Shown: positions 34,262 to 52,985 of the stretch, piece after piece | Numbering within the stretch: the stretch's first letter is position 1 | How the letters are laid out: the number at the start of each line of letters is the position of its first letter | Source: Prunella strophiata | Lineage: Eukaryota > Chordata > Aves > Passeriformes > Prunellidae | Reading direction: 5' to 3' | NCBI GenBank assembly: GCA_036583965.1 | Contig: JAZBQD010000030.1 | Span: 115,072,926 to 115,136,925, forward strand | DNA: 64,000 nt | Program-made: the position numbers and the translations under genes | Notes under the pieces: generated by a model | The model's input: only the letters and a program-made list of their open reading frames with translations | Database searches by the model: none | What the model was told of the DNA's origin: nothing

Positions 34262-34720
34262 GCTGCACCTGCAGAGCCTCCAGCCCTGGGACAGCGACAG
34301 CAGGAGCACCTGGAGCTGCTGCAGAGAGCCCAGAGGGGCCACGGGGCTGGAGCCAGGCTGGGAGAGCTCAGAGCCCCTGGCAGGGCCTGAAGGGGCTCCA
34401 GGAGAGCTGCAGAGGGACTGGGGACAAGGATGGAGGGACAGGACCCAGGGAATGGCTCCCAGTGCCAGAGGGCAGGGCTGGGTGGGAGATTGGGAATGAG
34501 GAATTGTTCCCTGGCAGGGTGGGCAGGCCCTGGGACAGGGTGCCCAGAGCAGCTGTGGCTGCCCCTGGATCCCTGGCAGTGCCCAAGGCCAGGCTGGACA
34601 CTGGGGCTGGGAGCACCTGGGACAGTGGAAGGTGTCCCTGTCCATGGCAGGGGTGGCACTGGGTGGGCTTTAGGGTCCCTCCAGACCCAAACCAGTCTAG
34701 GATTCCATGTTTCACCTGAG
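34262..34720 (+). mobile_element. CR1 3' portion
   Basis: Begins in the ORF2 end (CACCTGCAGAGCCTCCAGCC) and runs through the full shared 3' block to CAAACCAGTCTAGGATTCCA. Confidence 0.88.
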
Positions 34721-35564
34721 GCTGCGCTATTCTGTGCCAGATAAATTCCTGAACCACAGGAACAGGACCCCAAAGGGACAGACACAGAAGAAGGAATCAC
34801 CTCATCTTGCTTAGATTATAATTGTCCCACGCTCCCTTGCACTTGGATTAATTACAGAGCTGAAGTGGTCAGACCTGTTTGCTGTAGGAAATGGCAGGGC
34901 TGGAGTGTGGCAGCAGGAACCAGAGCTGGAGGGACAGCAGGAGCCTGCAGATCCACATGGAACCTGGCCATGGAATCAGGCTGAAACCTCTGCCACGAGC
35001 CAGACACCCACCCCTGGAGGCCTGGCTTGGGAAAAGCTTCACCCAGAAGCAGGAACAGCACTGTGTCCACCTGCTGTGATCCCCATAGGCAGCAGGGTGT
35101 CTGGATTTAGGAGCCTGCAGGAGGCCTGCGGCTCCAGTGGAGGCTGCTTTTATCAAGGCTTTTACACCTGTGGTGAACAGAGCTTCAAGAGAGGAGACAA
35201 AGCCTTGGAACTCTGTACCTGTGCACCACACCCCACTGCCAGCAGCTCAGAGAGCCCCAGAGCCCAGCTCCCCTCCAGAGCCACCTCCCCTGAGCATGGG
35301 AAAGGAGGTGTAAAGCAGCTTCTGCAGCTCAAAAGGTCACTGAGCACTGCCCAAAGCTGCCACTCGCTGGTGGCTCCTGAAAGGTGTTTTGCAATCCATT
35401 CCTGAAGGATTTGGTTTAGATAAACAACCTCTCCCCATGACTGGAGACAAAGCCATTCAGATGACCAGAAACCAGCAAATTTTACCTTCTGAAAAGGGAT
35501 CAATCTCTCCTTCAGCTGCACATTTAAAGTGTATCTCCTCTTCTCACACACCCAGTATATACAG

Positions 35565-35745
35565 TCACAGAACCATGGAATGGTTTGGGTTGGGAGGGAC
35601 CTCCAAGCTCATCCCATTCCACCTCCTGCTGTGAGCAGGGACACCTTCCACTAGCCCAGGCTGCTCCAAGCCCCATCCAGCCAGGCCTGGCAAGCTCCCA
35701 GGCAGGAGCTGAGGGGTGTGAGCAGCCCGAGCACCATGGCTCCCT
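35565..35745 (-). mobile_element. CR1 3' fragment
   Basis: TCACAGAACCATGGAATGG and TTTGGGTTGGGAGGGACCTC, followed by CTAGCCCAGGCTGCTCCAAG. It is more diverged than most copies. Confidence 0.75.
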
Positions 35746-36902
35746 GCACACTTTGATCACTGTGCCCCAGGGAGGCTCAGGCTGCAGGGCCAGGGAGCTG
35801 CAGGGCAGAACGAACAGCTCCAGCATGGCAACAGACATTAATTCCCAGCCAGTACAAGCCATTCACTCTGCCATTTACACAGCACAACAACTCTGGAAAA
35901 ATTCTGCCCCCAGCACAGGAGTCACTGGGCTGGAGCCACCCAGGGGGAGCTCACCCAGGACGGCTCCACCAGCTCTGGCCAGGCCACCAACTCACCAAAA
36001 AGCCTCACATTTAACACAGGCAATAAATAAAAACCAAACTGTGCCTGTGCAAAAAGAGGCTCGTCAATAACTGTGAGCAAAAATGGCTGATTGTACAAGC
36101 CAGGCTTGTGATTTCCTCCCTGTGGCTCTGCCTAGCCTCACACTGTGGTTCACACTGTGCAGGCAGTTTTCCAAGGAGTGGGTGGGAATGGCTGGAGAGC
36201 AGCTCTGGGGAGAAGGACGTGGGGCGCTGGAGTGGGAGAGGCCAGACATGCCCCAGCCATGAGCACTAGGACCCCAAAATTCCAGTGGTGATCCCCCAGC
36301 ATGGGCAGCAGGAAAGGGGGGATTCCACCCCTCTGCACCCAAAGCCCAGGAGAAAGCCATGCCAGAGAAGCAGAGAGACAAAAGCACCTTCAGTAGGGAG
36401 CAGACAGGAGCCAGAGGGAACTGGGAGCACCTGGAGCATGGAGATACACATCAGAGAGCTTGAGATCCTGATAAAGCATCAAAGGAGCCCAGGGCCTCCC
36501 ACCACCATGCTAAACTTCCCAGCCAGCCTGCTGCTCCTTCCCTCCTCCAGAGGCAGGTAGTGCACAGCCTGAGTCACCAGCAGTGCCTCAGGATGTGATA
36601 GTGGAGCCCCAGGAAAGCCCAGGACATGATGACAGAGCTCCAGGACATGGCAGCAGCTGCACTGGGAGCAGCAGGATTGCTGCCCTCCAGCACCTCACCC
36701 CCACCATCAGCAGCACAGAAGGACAGCACGTTTTACCCTGTGGACACAGGAGATCCCAGCTGCTCCTCTGGGAGAGCCCCCTGAGATGGGAATGCCAGCC
36801 CAGGATGCTCCAGGCTACAGAGCTGCTCCCATAAACCCAGACCAAGCCGCTCCTGCCCCAGGGGAACTGAGCTGGGATGACTCCCCTGGGTGAGGCTGCT
36901 CA

Positions 36903-37208
<306 letters not shown>

Positions 37209-37629
37209 TCACTGCTGTTGTCTCTAACCAGGGGGTCTCTAGGACACTTTGCAGCAGCATTTTTAGGACTGGGAGAGAGCAGGGAAAACCAGGGCCAGGC
37301 CTAATTCATTAACCTGACAGCATGAGACACTGACTTCCCATCAAAACCCATCTTCAGGTGTCCTACCAATCACTAATAAGTATTTTTTAACCAAATCTCC
37401 ATTGTCTTTATATTCTGTGTCACAGACCATAAACCACAGTTCTCCCTTGGAAGGAATGTGGACACGCATTGTGGTGCCTCAAAAACATCCTCATTTTATC
37501 CCCAGTTAATCCTCCTTCTCAGTCAGTTGAAAAGCCCCTTTTCAGCAACAGCAACCTTTATCCAAAAAAGCTGCACCGAGGTTTTTCAAACCTGTTACAA
37601 GTTCAGGTTGACTCCCAGCCAGTGCTTCT

Positions 37630-37880
37630 ATTCCATGGAATCATGGAATGGTTTGGTTTGGGTTGTGAGGGACCTTAAATCCCACCCAGTGCCACCCCTG
37701 CCATGGCAGGGACACCTCCCACTGTGCCAGGCTGCTCCCAGCCCCAGTGTCCAGCCTGGCCTTGGGCACTGCCAGGGATCCAGGGGCAGCCACAGCTGCT
37801 CTGGGCACCCTGTGCCAGGGCCTGCCCACCCTGCCAGGGAACAATTCCTCATTCCCAATATCTAACCCAAATTTCCCCTC
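37630..37880 (-). mobile_element. CR1 3' end
   Basis: Begins with ATTCCATGGAATCATGGAAT and GGTTTGGTTTGGGTTGTGAG, then the shared CR1 3' block in reverse orientation, ending at GAACAATTCCTCATTCCCAA. Confidence 0.88.
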
Positions 37881-37891
37881 TTTCACTCTCA

Positions 37892-38990
<1,099 letters not shown>

Positions 38991-39459
38991 CCTGGCAATG
39001 GGACACTCCAGGCAGTCCTGCAGGACCTCAGCCTCCCCCTCATGGGGCCATTTTTGCCCAGACTCAGGAATTCCTGAGGTTCTGCTGCACCTGAGCCCCC
39101 ACAGACCCCACATGGCATGGGAAGAGCTGCCTGGAGCTTTCCCTGTGACAACACACCTTTCCCAGGGCTGGTGTGCCCCTGTGCTCCCAAAATTAAAACA
39201 TGCAATGAGGCCATCAGATAGAGGAGCAGAGGAGGCTCCACCTCCTGCCATGGCTCCAGCAGGGCTCAGGCTGGCACCCTGGCAGGGCCAACACCCAGAG
39301 CGCTGGCAGGTGACAGCTGGGATCACTGGGATTTCTACCAGCCAGGTGATCCTGCTGCCTCCACACTCCCAACAGGGAATGCTCGACCTCAGCACATGCC
39401 CAGAGCCCTGGAATTCTGAGGTCAGCTCCCAAAGCCTCACCCCCTGCTCCAGACCCATG

Positions 39460-39645
39460 GCACAGGGTGCCCAGAGCAGCTGTGGCTGCCCCTGGATCCC
39501 TGGCAGTGCCCAAGGCCAGGCTGGACACTGGGGCTGGGAGCAGCCTGGCACAGTGGAAGGTGTCCCTGCCATGGCAGGGGTGGCACTGGGTGGGATTTAA
39601 GGACCCTGCCAACCCAAACCATTCTGGGATTCTGGAAGTAACTCA
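39460..39645 (+). mobile_element. CR1 3' end
   Basis: GAGCAGCTGTGGCTGCCCC through GGTGTCCCTGCCATGGCAGG to ACCCAAACCATTCTGGGATT. It is plus-oriented, opposite to the CR1 copies on the other side of exon 4. Confidence 0.85.
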
Positions 39646-39936
39646 GAGCTCTGACTAAGAAAAGCACATATGGAGCAATGCCAGAAAAAACCCATCGGAA
39701 GCAGCTTGAGAAAGGATCTGTGGGAGGAGGTGGAGCAGGTGCTGCAGCCCGAGTGAACCAGGTGAACTTTGCTCCTTTACCTCCTCCCCTGGGCATCTGG
39801 GGATTATTTTTGGAGTTGTCATAGTGTTTCAGAGCCATAAATGAGGAAACCTTAGGAAATCAAGCTCCTGCCTTTGCTGCTTTGCTGTGCTGTACTTACA
39901 GCAATGCTCTGCAGACGAACACAATCCCAGAATCCC

Positions 39937-40436
39937 NNNNNNNNNNNNNNNNNNNNNNNNNNNNNNNNNNNNNNNNNNNNNNNNNNNNNNNNNNNNNNNN
40001 NNNNNNNNNNNNNNNNNNNNNNNNNNNNNNNNNNNNNNNNNNNNNNNNNNNNNNNNNNNNNNNNNNNNNNNNNNNNNNNNNNNNNNNNNNNNNNNNNNNN
40101 NNNNNNNNNNNNNNNNNNNNNNNNNNNNNNNNNNNNNNNNNNNNNNNNNNNNNNNNNNNNNNNNNNNNNNNNNNNNNNNNNNNNNNNNNNNNNNNNNNNN
40201 NNNNNNNNNNNNNNNNNNNNNNNNNNNNNNNNNNNNNNNNNNNNNNNNNNNNNNNNNNNNNNNNNNNNNNNNNNNNNNNNNNNNNNNNNNNNNNNNNNNN
40301 NNNNNNNNNNNNNNNNNNNNNNNNNNNNNNNNNNNNNNNNNNNNNNNNNNNNNNNNNNNNNNNNNNNNNNNNNNNNNNNNNNNNNNNNNNNNNNNNNNNN
40401 NNNNNNNNNNNNNNNNNNNNNNNNNNNNNNNNNNNN
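39937..40436. other. assembly gap, 500 N
   Basis: Exactly 500 undetermined bases, a typical placeholder length, so the true size is unknown. It interrupts CR1-like sequence (CACAATCCCAGAATCCC on the left, a reverse CR1 on the right). Confidence 1.
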
Positions 40437-40469
40437 GATCCACAAAATAGGATTTTCTAGAGGGTTTTT

Positions 40470-40690
40470 TTTTCCACAGAATCTCCTCAGTTGGAAGGGA
40501 CCCAAAAGGATCATCAAGTCCACGTCCTGGCTTCACACAGCCCCAACAATCCCACCTTGTGCCTGAGAGTGTTGTCCAACCTTCTCCTTGAACTCTGCTC
40601 TGTGGTTTTTTTATGTGCAGAAACTCCAGCTACTGAAGTGATTTTTCAAAGCTTCCCATCCCTCCCACATGCCTGGATCTGTGCCACCTC
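40470..40690 (-). mobile_element. CR1 3' fragment, divergent subfamily
   Basis: CCACAGAATCTCCTCAGTTGG, GGACCCAAAAGGATCATCAAG and GAGTGTTGTCCAACCTTCTCC form a reverse CR1 3' end beside the gap. Confidence 0.75.
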
Positions 40691-41329
40691 CCTCCCGAGC
40701 ACCAGCTCCCGCTGTGCCGAGCCAAGGGCCAGAGCCGGCCACGTGCCGGGAGCTCACTGTGCTCCCCAACTTCAACAGCTGCCCTGAGCTTCCAGCTCCA
40801 CCAAAGGCACAGAGAACTCCTGACTCCAAGGCCTCTCCCCACCCAGTGACCCCAGGCAGCAGGAGCTGGCTCTAGGAGGAGCCAGAGAAAGACTGAGCAG
40901 CAACACAAACCTTGTTTCCTGAGGAAACCAGGCTGGCAGCATCCCAGAGCCCTGGCACCGGGCACCCACCTCCCAAACAGCCAGAGCTGCCTTTGCTGTG
41001 AGCGTGGAGACAGGAATAGAGCCCTAATTAGAAGATTTCCCCATGAGGGACAGTTCTTTCACTCTAATCAAGGCCACTGATGTCATATGAAACTTCATTG
41101 AAAATTCACTTCCCAGCAGGAAAACTGCAAGGATGATTTATGGACAGCGTGAAGCTGTGGGACAAAACTCCACCCATAATTTATTTTAAAAATACCATTG
41201 TCTCTGTGTCCCCTTCTGCCCAGGCAGGGGTTTCAGTCCAAACAAAATACTCCCATCACTTACCCCCAAAGGCTAGGAGCCAAAATAATAAATGACAATA
41301 TGAAGTTCTCAGCGAACCTGGAAAATGCC

Positions 41330-41475
41330 CATCCCTGGAAGTGTTCCAATCCAGGCTGGACTGGGCTTACAGCAACCTGGGATAATGGAAGGTGTCTCTG
41401 CCCATAGCAGGTGGTGGAACTGGATGAGGTTTAAAATCCCTCCCAACCCAGACCATCCTGGAAGTCCACGAACCC
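41330..41475 (+). mobile_element. CR1 3' fragment
   Basis: CAACCTGGGATAATGGAAGG, TGTCTCTGCCCATAGCAGG and CCTCCCAACCCAGACCATCC; more diverged than most copies. Confidence 0.7.
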
Positions 41476-41744
41476 CATAAAAGGTTTAAATTTGAGCCTC
41501 CTGCATTCTTCCCAATAATCCCCAAGCAGCTGTCCCCCACAGCCCAGAGTTAAACCTGACTGCAGGGTCCATGTGGGGGAGAGTGATAACCTTGACAGGG
41601 AGAACACAGCAGGAGCCAGCTCAGAGAGGGAAATTCCTGCAATACCTCACTGAGTGGCTCCAGAGCTTATTGACAGGTGAACTTAATGCAACTTCAATAA
41701 AAGCTTAGCAGAGGTAAAGCAGCAACTGCATGGATGGAATCCAG

Positions 41745-42250
41745 GGACAGGGAATCGCTGAGCTTGGAAAAGACTTCCAAAATCATGGAACTGTAAATGC
41801 AACAACCCAAGCACAGGTGCCTCTGGGTGGGGGCAATCCCAGCACAAACAGCCTGGGCAGAATGGATTGGGAGCAGCCCTGGAGAGAAGGAGCTGGGATT
41901 GGAGGGAGAAGCTCCACAGGCCCTGGCCTTGAGTACTGGGACCTGAAATCCCTGTGCCCTGGGCTGATCCCACAGTGTGGGCAGCAGGAAAGGGATTGGG
42001 ATTCTGCCCCTCTGCCCCACTCAGGCAGGACAGCCCTTTCCAGGAGGAATTTTCCCAATGTCCAACCTGAACTTCCCCTGGTTCAATTAAGGCCGTTCCC
42101 TCTGCTCCTGTCCCTGTTCCCTGGGAGCAGAGCTGTCCCCTCCTGTCTGGAGTTGTGCAGAGCCACAAGGTCCCCCCTGAGCCTCCTTTGCTCCAGGCTG
42201 AGCCCCCTCAGCCTTCCTGCTGCTCCAGCCCCTTTTCCAGCCCTGTTGCC
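41745..42250. mobile_element. nested CR1 copies
   Basis: A reverse CR1 3' end (AGCTTGGAAAAGACTTCCAA, to about 41,810) gives way to a plus-strand CR1 piece with GGGGGCAATCCCAGCACAAA and CCCACAGTGTGGGCAGCAGG (to about 42,030). Reverse CR1 sequence (CCCAATGTCCAACCTGAACT) then resumes. The simplest reading is a younger plus-strand copy inserted into an older minus-strand one. Confidence 0.6.
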
Positions 42251-42889
42251 CTGCTAAAAGCAGAGCAGAGGTGCTGGGAGCAGGAGCAGCCCTGCCAGGG
42301 CTCAGCACTGCTCGGATCCAGCTCGGAGGGGTTTGGGGAGTGGCTGTGACAGCACCAAGGCAGTGATGCTGGGGCCTCTTGGAAAAACCCATTGAATTCC
42401 TCCCACCCTGGCAGTGCCTCTGTGCCAAGCCTCTGAGCACATGTTCCCAGCAGTGTTTTGTACCAGGAGCTCCCAATGACTCCAGTGGGAGCAGGGGCAA
42501 GATTTGCTCAGAGACATAAAACTGCCAGCTCTGCCCAGCCCTAAGGACACGAGGCTTATTCCTAATTTAGTGCCAGGGAGCAGCACACTTGGGCTGAACT
42601 GGGCTGCCCAAGGCTGCCCCAGTCCCTGGGAGAGGCTGAGCTGCAGCTCCAGCCACCCAGTGCAGGGATCTGCCTCCAGGGAAACACCTCAAGTGGTGGA
42701 GGAAATGCAACTGGAAGCTTTTCAATTGTTTTCATTACTCAGTCAAGTGGGACTGAGGCAGAGGGAACAGCCCTGCAAGCTGGGAACAGCCACCCAAAAC
42801 CAGCAGCTCCTGGCACCAGGGGCCTGTGCCATGTCCCTGGGGACTGTCACTGCTCCAGAGGGACACTGAGATGGCTGGGTTTGCAAGAG

Positions 42890-43050
42890 CAGCTGGGGCT
42901 GTCCCTGATCCCTGGCAGTGCCCAGGTTGGACACTGGGGCTGGGAGCAGCCTGGCACAGTGGAAGGTGTCCCTGCCATGGCAGGGGTGGCACTGGGTGGG
43001 CTCTGAGGTCCTCCAGACCCAAATCAGTTGGGATTCTGTGACCTGGGACT
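42890..43050 (+). mobile_element. CR1 3' end
   Basis: CCCTGATCCCTGGCAGTGCC, GGAAGGTGTCCCTGCCATGG and GGTCCTCCAGACCCAAATCAG. Confidence 0.85.
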
Positions 43051-43409
43051 GCAGAGCCACCCGTGAGTGGCAGCAGATCCCTGCACCCACGTGCTTCCTT
43101 CAGCTTCCAACACCCTGCCTTTCCTGTTTAGCTGCCAGTTCTCCCTAGAAGACAGAATTCCTCACCTCCAACAAGCACCCACCACAACTGAGGCAACACT
43201 GCAAACAAAGAGCTTTCCCTTTTCCAGCAGACTCTTATTTCCATCGGTGCTTGTGTAAACAAAGAACAACAACTTTCTTTCTCTTCAATCCTTTATCAGC
43301 TAAAATGTCCAAGGCTGACACAACAAAAAGCTGCTCCTTTTTTTGCAGTGAGCACACATGGACTGGAAACTGTTTTGGTTGGCTGCTGCAAGAATGCAGT
43401 AAACATAAA

Positions 43410-43565
43410 CTTATGAAATGGTTTGGGTTGGGAGGGACATTAAAGCTCATTTAATTCTATCCCCTGTCTTGGGCAGGGACACCTTCCACCGCCTCAAGTT
43501 GCTCCAAGCCTCATCAAACCTGGCCTTGGTCACTTTCAGGGATGGGGCAGCCACAGCTTCTCTGA
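43410..43565 (-). mobile_element. CR1 3' end
   Basis: GAAATGGTTTGGGTTGGGAGG followed by GGGCAGGGACACCTTCCACC and AAGTTGCTCCAAGCCTCATC, reverse orientation. Confidence 0.82.
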
Positions 43566-44039
43566 CAACAATGAAGTGGCTACAAACCCCCAGCAGCGAG
43601 GAGAAGCCCCAGCCAGCACTGGTGACAGTGCTGAGACACCCCTTGGATCATCTCAAGGTGACAAGTGCTTCCTCTGTGATGAGGAGGAGGCACCAAGCCC
43701 CAGTGCAGCCTGACTGGGCACAGCAGCCTGACTGTGAGAGCAACCCCAGCACTGGGCTGGATAAGGCTCTGGTGATACCTTGGGTCTTAAGTTTTTCTGT
43801 TCTGTTTTGGTGTGCAGCTTTTAGCTTTATATTAACTGTTACCAAGATCTTTTCACAGGGTGGGAAAGACAAAACCATCCTGTTCTAGCTGGAGACTTGA
43901 GGATAATCTCTTCAAACTTCAGGCCCAAAGCATAAACAATGTGAAAAGAGGAGGGCAGGCAAGCGAGCAAGGAGGATGAAACTTCATCATTTGAAGTTAT
44001 TAATTGGACAGTTAACTCCTGTATGCAAATGGACTAAAA

Positions 44040-44049
44040 TTTATAAAAA
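44040..44049 (+). promoter_or_regulatory. TATA-type box in the putative LTR
   Basis: TTTATAAAAA, placed about 110 bases before the LTR polyadenylation hexamer, as expected for an LTR promoter. Activity is unknown. Confidence 0.4.
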
Positions 44050-44157
44050 TGTGAGATCTTGTGACGAAGCTCTCTTTTGCTTCCACCTTGGAGCCATCTG
44101 GGCAGAGCCACAACTGTGGCTCGGGTGCTGCCAGGGTGTGGCCTTTGAAGGCCCTTC

Positions 44158-44163
44158 AATAAA
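44158..44163 (+). terminator. AATAAA polyadenylation hexamer in the putative LTR
   Basis: AATAAA followed by CACCCACTTATTCCCC. It would act on plus-strand (STIM1-antisense) transcripts. Confidence 0.45.
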
Positions 44164-44173
44164 CACCCACTTA

Positions 44174-49563
<5,390 letters not shown>

Positions 49564-50629
49564 AGTTTACTCGTGCTAACTCATGTCTGTCCATGCGGCC
49601 AGGGGAGGCCAGCAGTGCTGTGAACTGGGGCCCAAACCAGTGAGTGAACTGGGAACCCTTCCCAGGGCTCTCCACTCCCCCAGGCCACTCCTGAAGGGAC
49701 ACCTGGAATCACACACACCTCGGAAGGACACTGGATGCCCTGAGGCTGATTCCCAGAGATCTGGGGTTCCTCTCCCACCCTGCACGAGCTCTCTCGTGGC
49801 TCAGAGCTGTGGCTGGGCCTCTCTGTGCTGGCTGCTCCCATTATCTCCGAGGCAGCCAGCAGGGACACGAGATGGTCTCTGTGTTTATGCTGCCCTTGGA
49901 CACGACTCCAGAAGGAAAAATGAAGCCAGGCTAAACGATATCTCCCAAAATATTACATGGTTATCTTGTTCCGAGCCTGTGCTTGTTGTTGCAGGGGAGA
50001 ACGTGGCAACGCTGTAGCGAAGTTTGGATTATAGGAAGGGAAGGTCGTGTTATTGTGAAAGTGGGTTTATTCAGATTAACCCCCTCCTGACCACGGAACT
50101 CCTGAACCCTGGCTCACATCTGTCCAACGGGATCAACCAGGGAAAGAGACCTGAAGGGATGAAGGACTGGGGGAGTCAAGGATTGAGGGGATCCTGCCCA
50201 GGCTTCTTGCCACCCCAAGGACAACCCCCATGGTATTTGCAGCACAAATGCCAGGAATGAAGATTGACTGAGAGCAGCAGCAAGATGCAATAAAACAAAG
50301 CTTTCAAGAGCTGCCAGGTGCTGATAATCAACTACACCATCAACAGCAATCAAACCAAAGCCGGCAGGAATTTGGTGCTTTCATCAATGACCAAAGAGAG
50401 CCTGAATATGGGGCACAAGTGATTTAATCAGCAGACAACCCTGAAGTGATAACAGAATGGTCCCAGCATTTCAGCAGCCGGGATGGGCTGCTCATTCCCC
50501 TCCTCACTGTTATCTCTCTTCCTCTCCCTGTTATCTCCACGGGCTGCAGCTGCAGGAATAACCAAATGAAGGAACAAAGATCAGCACCAGTTACTTTGCC
50601 TAAAACCGATGGAAGATTAAGCCTAAAGA

Positions 50630-50735
50630 TCACAGCACAGAATGGTCCTTTGTGTGGGAAGGGACCTCTAAAGCTCATCCACACCTTCCGCTGTCCCAGG
50701 CTGCTCCAAGCCTTGTCCTAGCAGGCCTGGATACT
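50630..50735 (-). mobile_element. CR1 3' terminus fragment
   Basis: CACAGAATGGTCCTTTGTGT, GGGAAGGGACCTCTAAAGCTC and CCAGGCTGCTCCAAGCCTTG in reverse orientation. Confidence 0.75.
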
Positions 50736-51134
50736 GCAATCAGGCTATTCCAACACACCTTCAGCGAACAAAAGCCTCAAAATGAGTGGGAAATTGGCTT
50801 TGTTTAAGTAAATCTCCCTCTCCAGAACGTCCAGCCCTGATTTTTGCTCCAGCAGCTTCCCCAGGAGACACCTGCTGCCTGGTCCTCAGCAGGGCAGTGA
50901 CTCCTGAGGAGCACCACCATCACCTCCACTCCCACCCCACCCCTGTGAGTCATCGGGAACCTTCTGTCTCCATCCCGCTGTGCCGTTCGGCGGCTCCGGG
51001 CCTGCTCTTTATCTCCCCACCATCGGCTCACAGGCAGCACCTGCCCCTCCGAGCAGAACAAAGAGTCTCTTGTCCCTCCCAAGGGGTGTCCTTGATGGGC
51101 CATTAACCGGGCGCATCCACACGGGCCGGCCTCG

Positions 51135-52555
51135 CATCCCTCCTGCTGGCCCTTCCATCCCTCCTGCTGGTCATCACATCCATCCCTCCTGCTGGCCCTT
51201 CCATCCCTTCCTGCTGGTCATCACATCCATCCCTCCTGCTGGCCCTTCCATCCCTTCCTGCTGGCCCTTCCATCCCTCCTGCTGGCCCTTCCATCCCTCC
51301 TGCTGGTCATCACATCCATCCCTCCTGCTGCCCCTTCCATCCCTTCCTGCTGGTCATCACATCCATCCCTCCTGCTGGCCCTTCCATCCCTTCCTGCTGC
51401 CCCTTCCATCCCTCCTGCTGGTCATCACATCCATCCCTCCTGCTGCCCCTTCCATCCCTCCTGCTGCCCCTTCCATCCCTCCTGCTGGCCCTTCCATCCC
51501 TTCCTGCTGGTCATCACATCCATCCCTCCTGCTGCCCCTTCCATCCCTCCTGCTGGCCCTTCCATCCCTCCTGCTGGTCATCACATCCATCCCTCCTGCT
51601 GGTCATCACATCCATCCCTCCTGCTGGCCCTTCCATCCCTCCTGCTGGTCATCACATCCATCCCTCCTGCTGGCCCTTCCATCCCTTCCTGCTGCCCCTT
51701 CCATCCCTCCTGCTGGTCATCACATCCATCCCTCCTGCTGGCCCTTCCATCCCTTCCTGCTGGTCATCACATCCATCCCTCCTGCTGGTCATCACATCCA
51801 TCCCTCCTGCTGGTCATCACATCCATCCCTCCTGCTGGTCATCACATCCATCCCTCCTGCTGGTCATCACATCCATCCCTCCTGCTGGCCCTTCCATCCC
51901 TCCTGCTGCCCCTTCCATCCCTTCCTGCTGCCCCTTCCATCCCTTCCTGCTGGCCCTTCCATCCCTTCCTGCTGGCCCTTCCATCCCTCCCGCTGGTCAT
52001 CACATCCATCCCTCCTGCTGCCCCTTCCATCCCTTCCTGCTGGCCCTTCCATCCCTCCTGCTGGTCATCACATCCATCCCTCCTGCTGGCCCTTCCATCC
52101 CTCCTGCTGGCCCTTCCATCCCTTCCTGCTGGCCCTTCCATCCCTCCTGCTGCCCCTTCCATCCCTTCCTGCTGGTCATCACATCCATCCCTCCTGCTGC
52201 CCCTTCCATCCCTTCCTGCTGCCCCTTCCATCCCTTCCTGCTGCCCCTTCCATCCCTCCTGCTGGTCATCACATCCATCCCTCCTGCTGGTCATCACATC
52301 CATCCCTCCTGCTGCCCCTTCCATCCCTTCCTGCTGCCCCTTCCATCCCTTCCTGCTGGTCATCACATCCATCCCTCCTGCTGCCCCTTCCATCCCTTCC
52401 TGCTGGCCCTTCCATCCTCCTGCTGCCACTTCATCCCTTCCTGCTGGTCATCACATCCATCCCTCCTGCTGGCCCTTCCATCCCTTCCTGCTGCCCCTTC
52501 CATCCCTCCTGCTGGTCCTCACATCCATCCCTCCTGCTGGCCCCACTCCATCCCT
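51135..52555. repeat. pyrimidine-rich minisatellite, 21/22- and 25-bp units, ~60 copies
   Basis: Units CCCTCCTGCTGGCCCTTCCAT (21 bases, or 22 with TTCCTGCTG) and CATCCCTCCTGCTGGTCATC followed by ACATC alternate irregularly; a CTGCCCC variant is also common. The sense (minus) strand is purine-rich (GGAAGGGCCAGCAGGAGGGA). Open frames across it are repeat artefacts. Confidence 0.94.
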
Positions 52556-52677
52556 CACCCCTCGGGGCACGCTGTCCCCACCAAAGGCACTCTGCAGCCT
52601 CTGCTCGGGGGTGCTGCTGCCAACCCAAAGGTGTCACCACCCAGACACTGAGTGCTAAAGCAGAGCTGGAATTTCAC

Positions 52678-52985
52678 TGAGCCATGAATCTTGGAAAGGC
52701 CCTTGGACACCACTGAGTCCAGCTAGTCCCCCAAGCACTGCTAAGGCCACCACTGACCATGTCCACGAGTGCCACATCTGTGAAATCCACCCAGGGATGT
52801 GACTCCACCTGTGCCAGGGCTGGACAACATCTTCCATTAAGGAATTCTTCCCAATATCCAACCTGAACCTCCCTGCTGCAATTTGAAGCCATTTTCATCT
52901 ACCATGGAGGGCAGTTTGGGGTGGTTTTGTAACAGACGACAAAGATGTGTCTTAGGGTGGTCCTGGCTGGCACAAGTCACCCAGA
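52678..52985 (-). mobile_element. CR1 3' portion, divergent subfamily
   Basis: TCTTGGAAAGGCCCTTGGAC, CACCACTGACCATGTCC, and TTCTTCCCAATATCCAACC followed by TGAACCTCCC, reverse orientation. Confidence 0.78.
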
